A stretch of 64,000 bases of DNA from Brachypterus glaber. Taxonomy: Eukaryota; Arthropoda; Insecta; Coleoptera; Kateretidae. The notes under the pieces are model-generated. The model saw only the letters and a list, made by a program, of their open reading frames with translations, searched no databases and was not told the origin of the DNA. Positions 63,601-64,000 of the stretch are shown piece after piece (the stretch's first letter is position 1; every line of letters starts with the position of its first letter). The translations under genes were made by a program, and so were the position numbers. The DNA lies in contig OY294050.1 in NCBI GenBank assembly GCA_958510825.1, positions 7,045,340-7,109,339 of the forward strand, given 5' to 3'.

Positions 63601-63845
63601 AATTAAGTCTTGACAGGTCCGATTAAAAAATAGTTTTATCCACGGCCGTGATTAATGGGCCTATTAATCACGGGCCTGTAAAAATAAACCGTTTAAAATT
63701 TAAAACGACCGTGGATAAAGTATAAAATTCTACTCGCGTATAATAGCTATTAATCAATGAGGGTGAATTTTGGGACACGAGCCGAAAGGCGAGTGACCTA
63801 ATCACCCGAATTATTATACGCTCATTGAATAATATACTATTGTTT
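63601..63845. repeat. Cluster of inverted repeats
   Basis: TTTTATCCACGGCCGTGATT and its inverse (CCGTGGATAAAG) bracket a GATTAATGGGCCTATTAATC palindrome. Next to it, GCGTATAATAGCTATTAATC..AATGAGGGTGA pairs with TCACCCGAATTATTATACGC..TCATTG. Probably one or two foldback elements. Confidence 0.6.
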
Positions 63846-64000
63846 TAGAAACTAGTAATTAATTAGCCGTTGACATCTTCAAACTAATAAGATGAAAAGT
63901 TCGGTCTCTCTCTTTTTCCTTTTGCTTTTTTAAAAACGGAATAAAAAATTGGTGAATGCGCCCAAGTTAGGCATTAGTTTGCTCGGTGAACATTTATTAA

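Overview
This window is AT-rich, intron-dense animal DNA, almost certainly from an insect and probably a beetle (Coleoptera). Host genes have many small exons with GT..AG introns. A five-exon phosphoserine phosphatase, a nine-exon serine palmitoyltransferase subunit 2 and a reticulon-like gene with very long introns are all animal-type. The gene at 6.2-12.1 kb encodes a short, multi-dsRBD Staufen-family protein without dsRBD4, which fits the beetle paralogue StaufenC. The order assignment rests mainly on that gene and is an inference. No tool was run: all exon models come from reading splice sites, frame and exon phase by eye.

Layout: (1) 238-495 (-) is one immunoglobulin-domain exon of a gene running off the left edge. 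(2) 0.5-6.1 kb is repeat-filled spacer with a tandem array split by an insertion, and hAT-type MITEs with clear target duplications. (3) 6176-12064 (+) is the Staufen-like gene: nine exons, 520 residues, phases consistent throughout, and an unexpected signal-peptide-like N-terminus. (4) 18230-20879 (-) is phosphoserine phosphatase: five exons, 224 residues. (5) 23190-32946 (-) is serine palmitoyltransferase long-chain base subunit 2: nine exons, 573 residues. (6) 34295 to beyond 57280 (+) is a reticulon-like gene, with four acidic N-terminal exons, an alternative promoter and first exon near 48.2 kb, and a shared 36-nt exon at 57245-57280. The membrane (reticulon-homology) exons are not in the window.

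Two apparently complete autonomous transposons lie on the right. One is a 3.8 kb Tc1-like element (51493-55296) with about 700-bp terminal inverted repeats and an intact D,D34E transposase. The other is a 3.4 kb piggyBac-like element (58287-61722) between TTAA sites, encoding an intact 594-residue transposase in two exons. The rest is dominated by non-autonomous elements: foldbacks, TA-, TTAA- and 8-bp-duplication MITEs, a tRNA-derived SINE and satellites. Several families recur two to four times.

Functional links: phosphoserine phosphatase makes L-serine and the adjacent, co-oriented serine palmitoyltransferase consumes it, with 2.3 kb between them. Serine palmitoyltransferase and the reticulon-like gene, both expected to act at the endoplasmic reticulum, diverge head to head across 1.35 kb. 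The Staufen-like dsRNA-binding gene sits in a region unusually rich in long inverted repeats, several of them inside its own introns and just after its stop codon.
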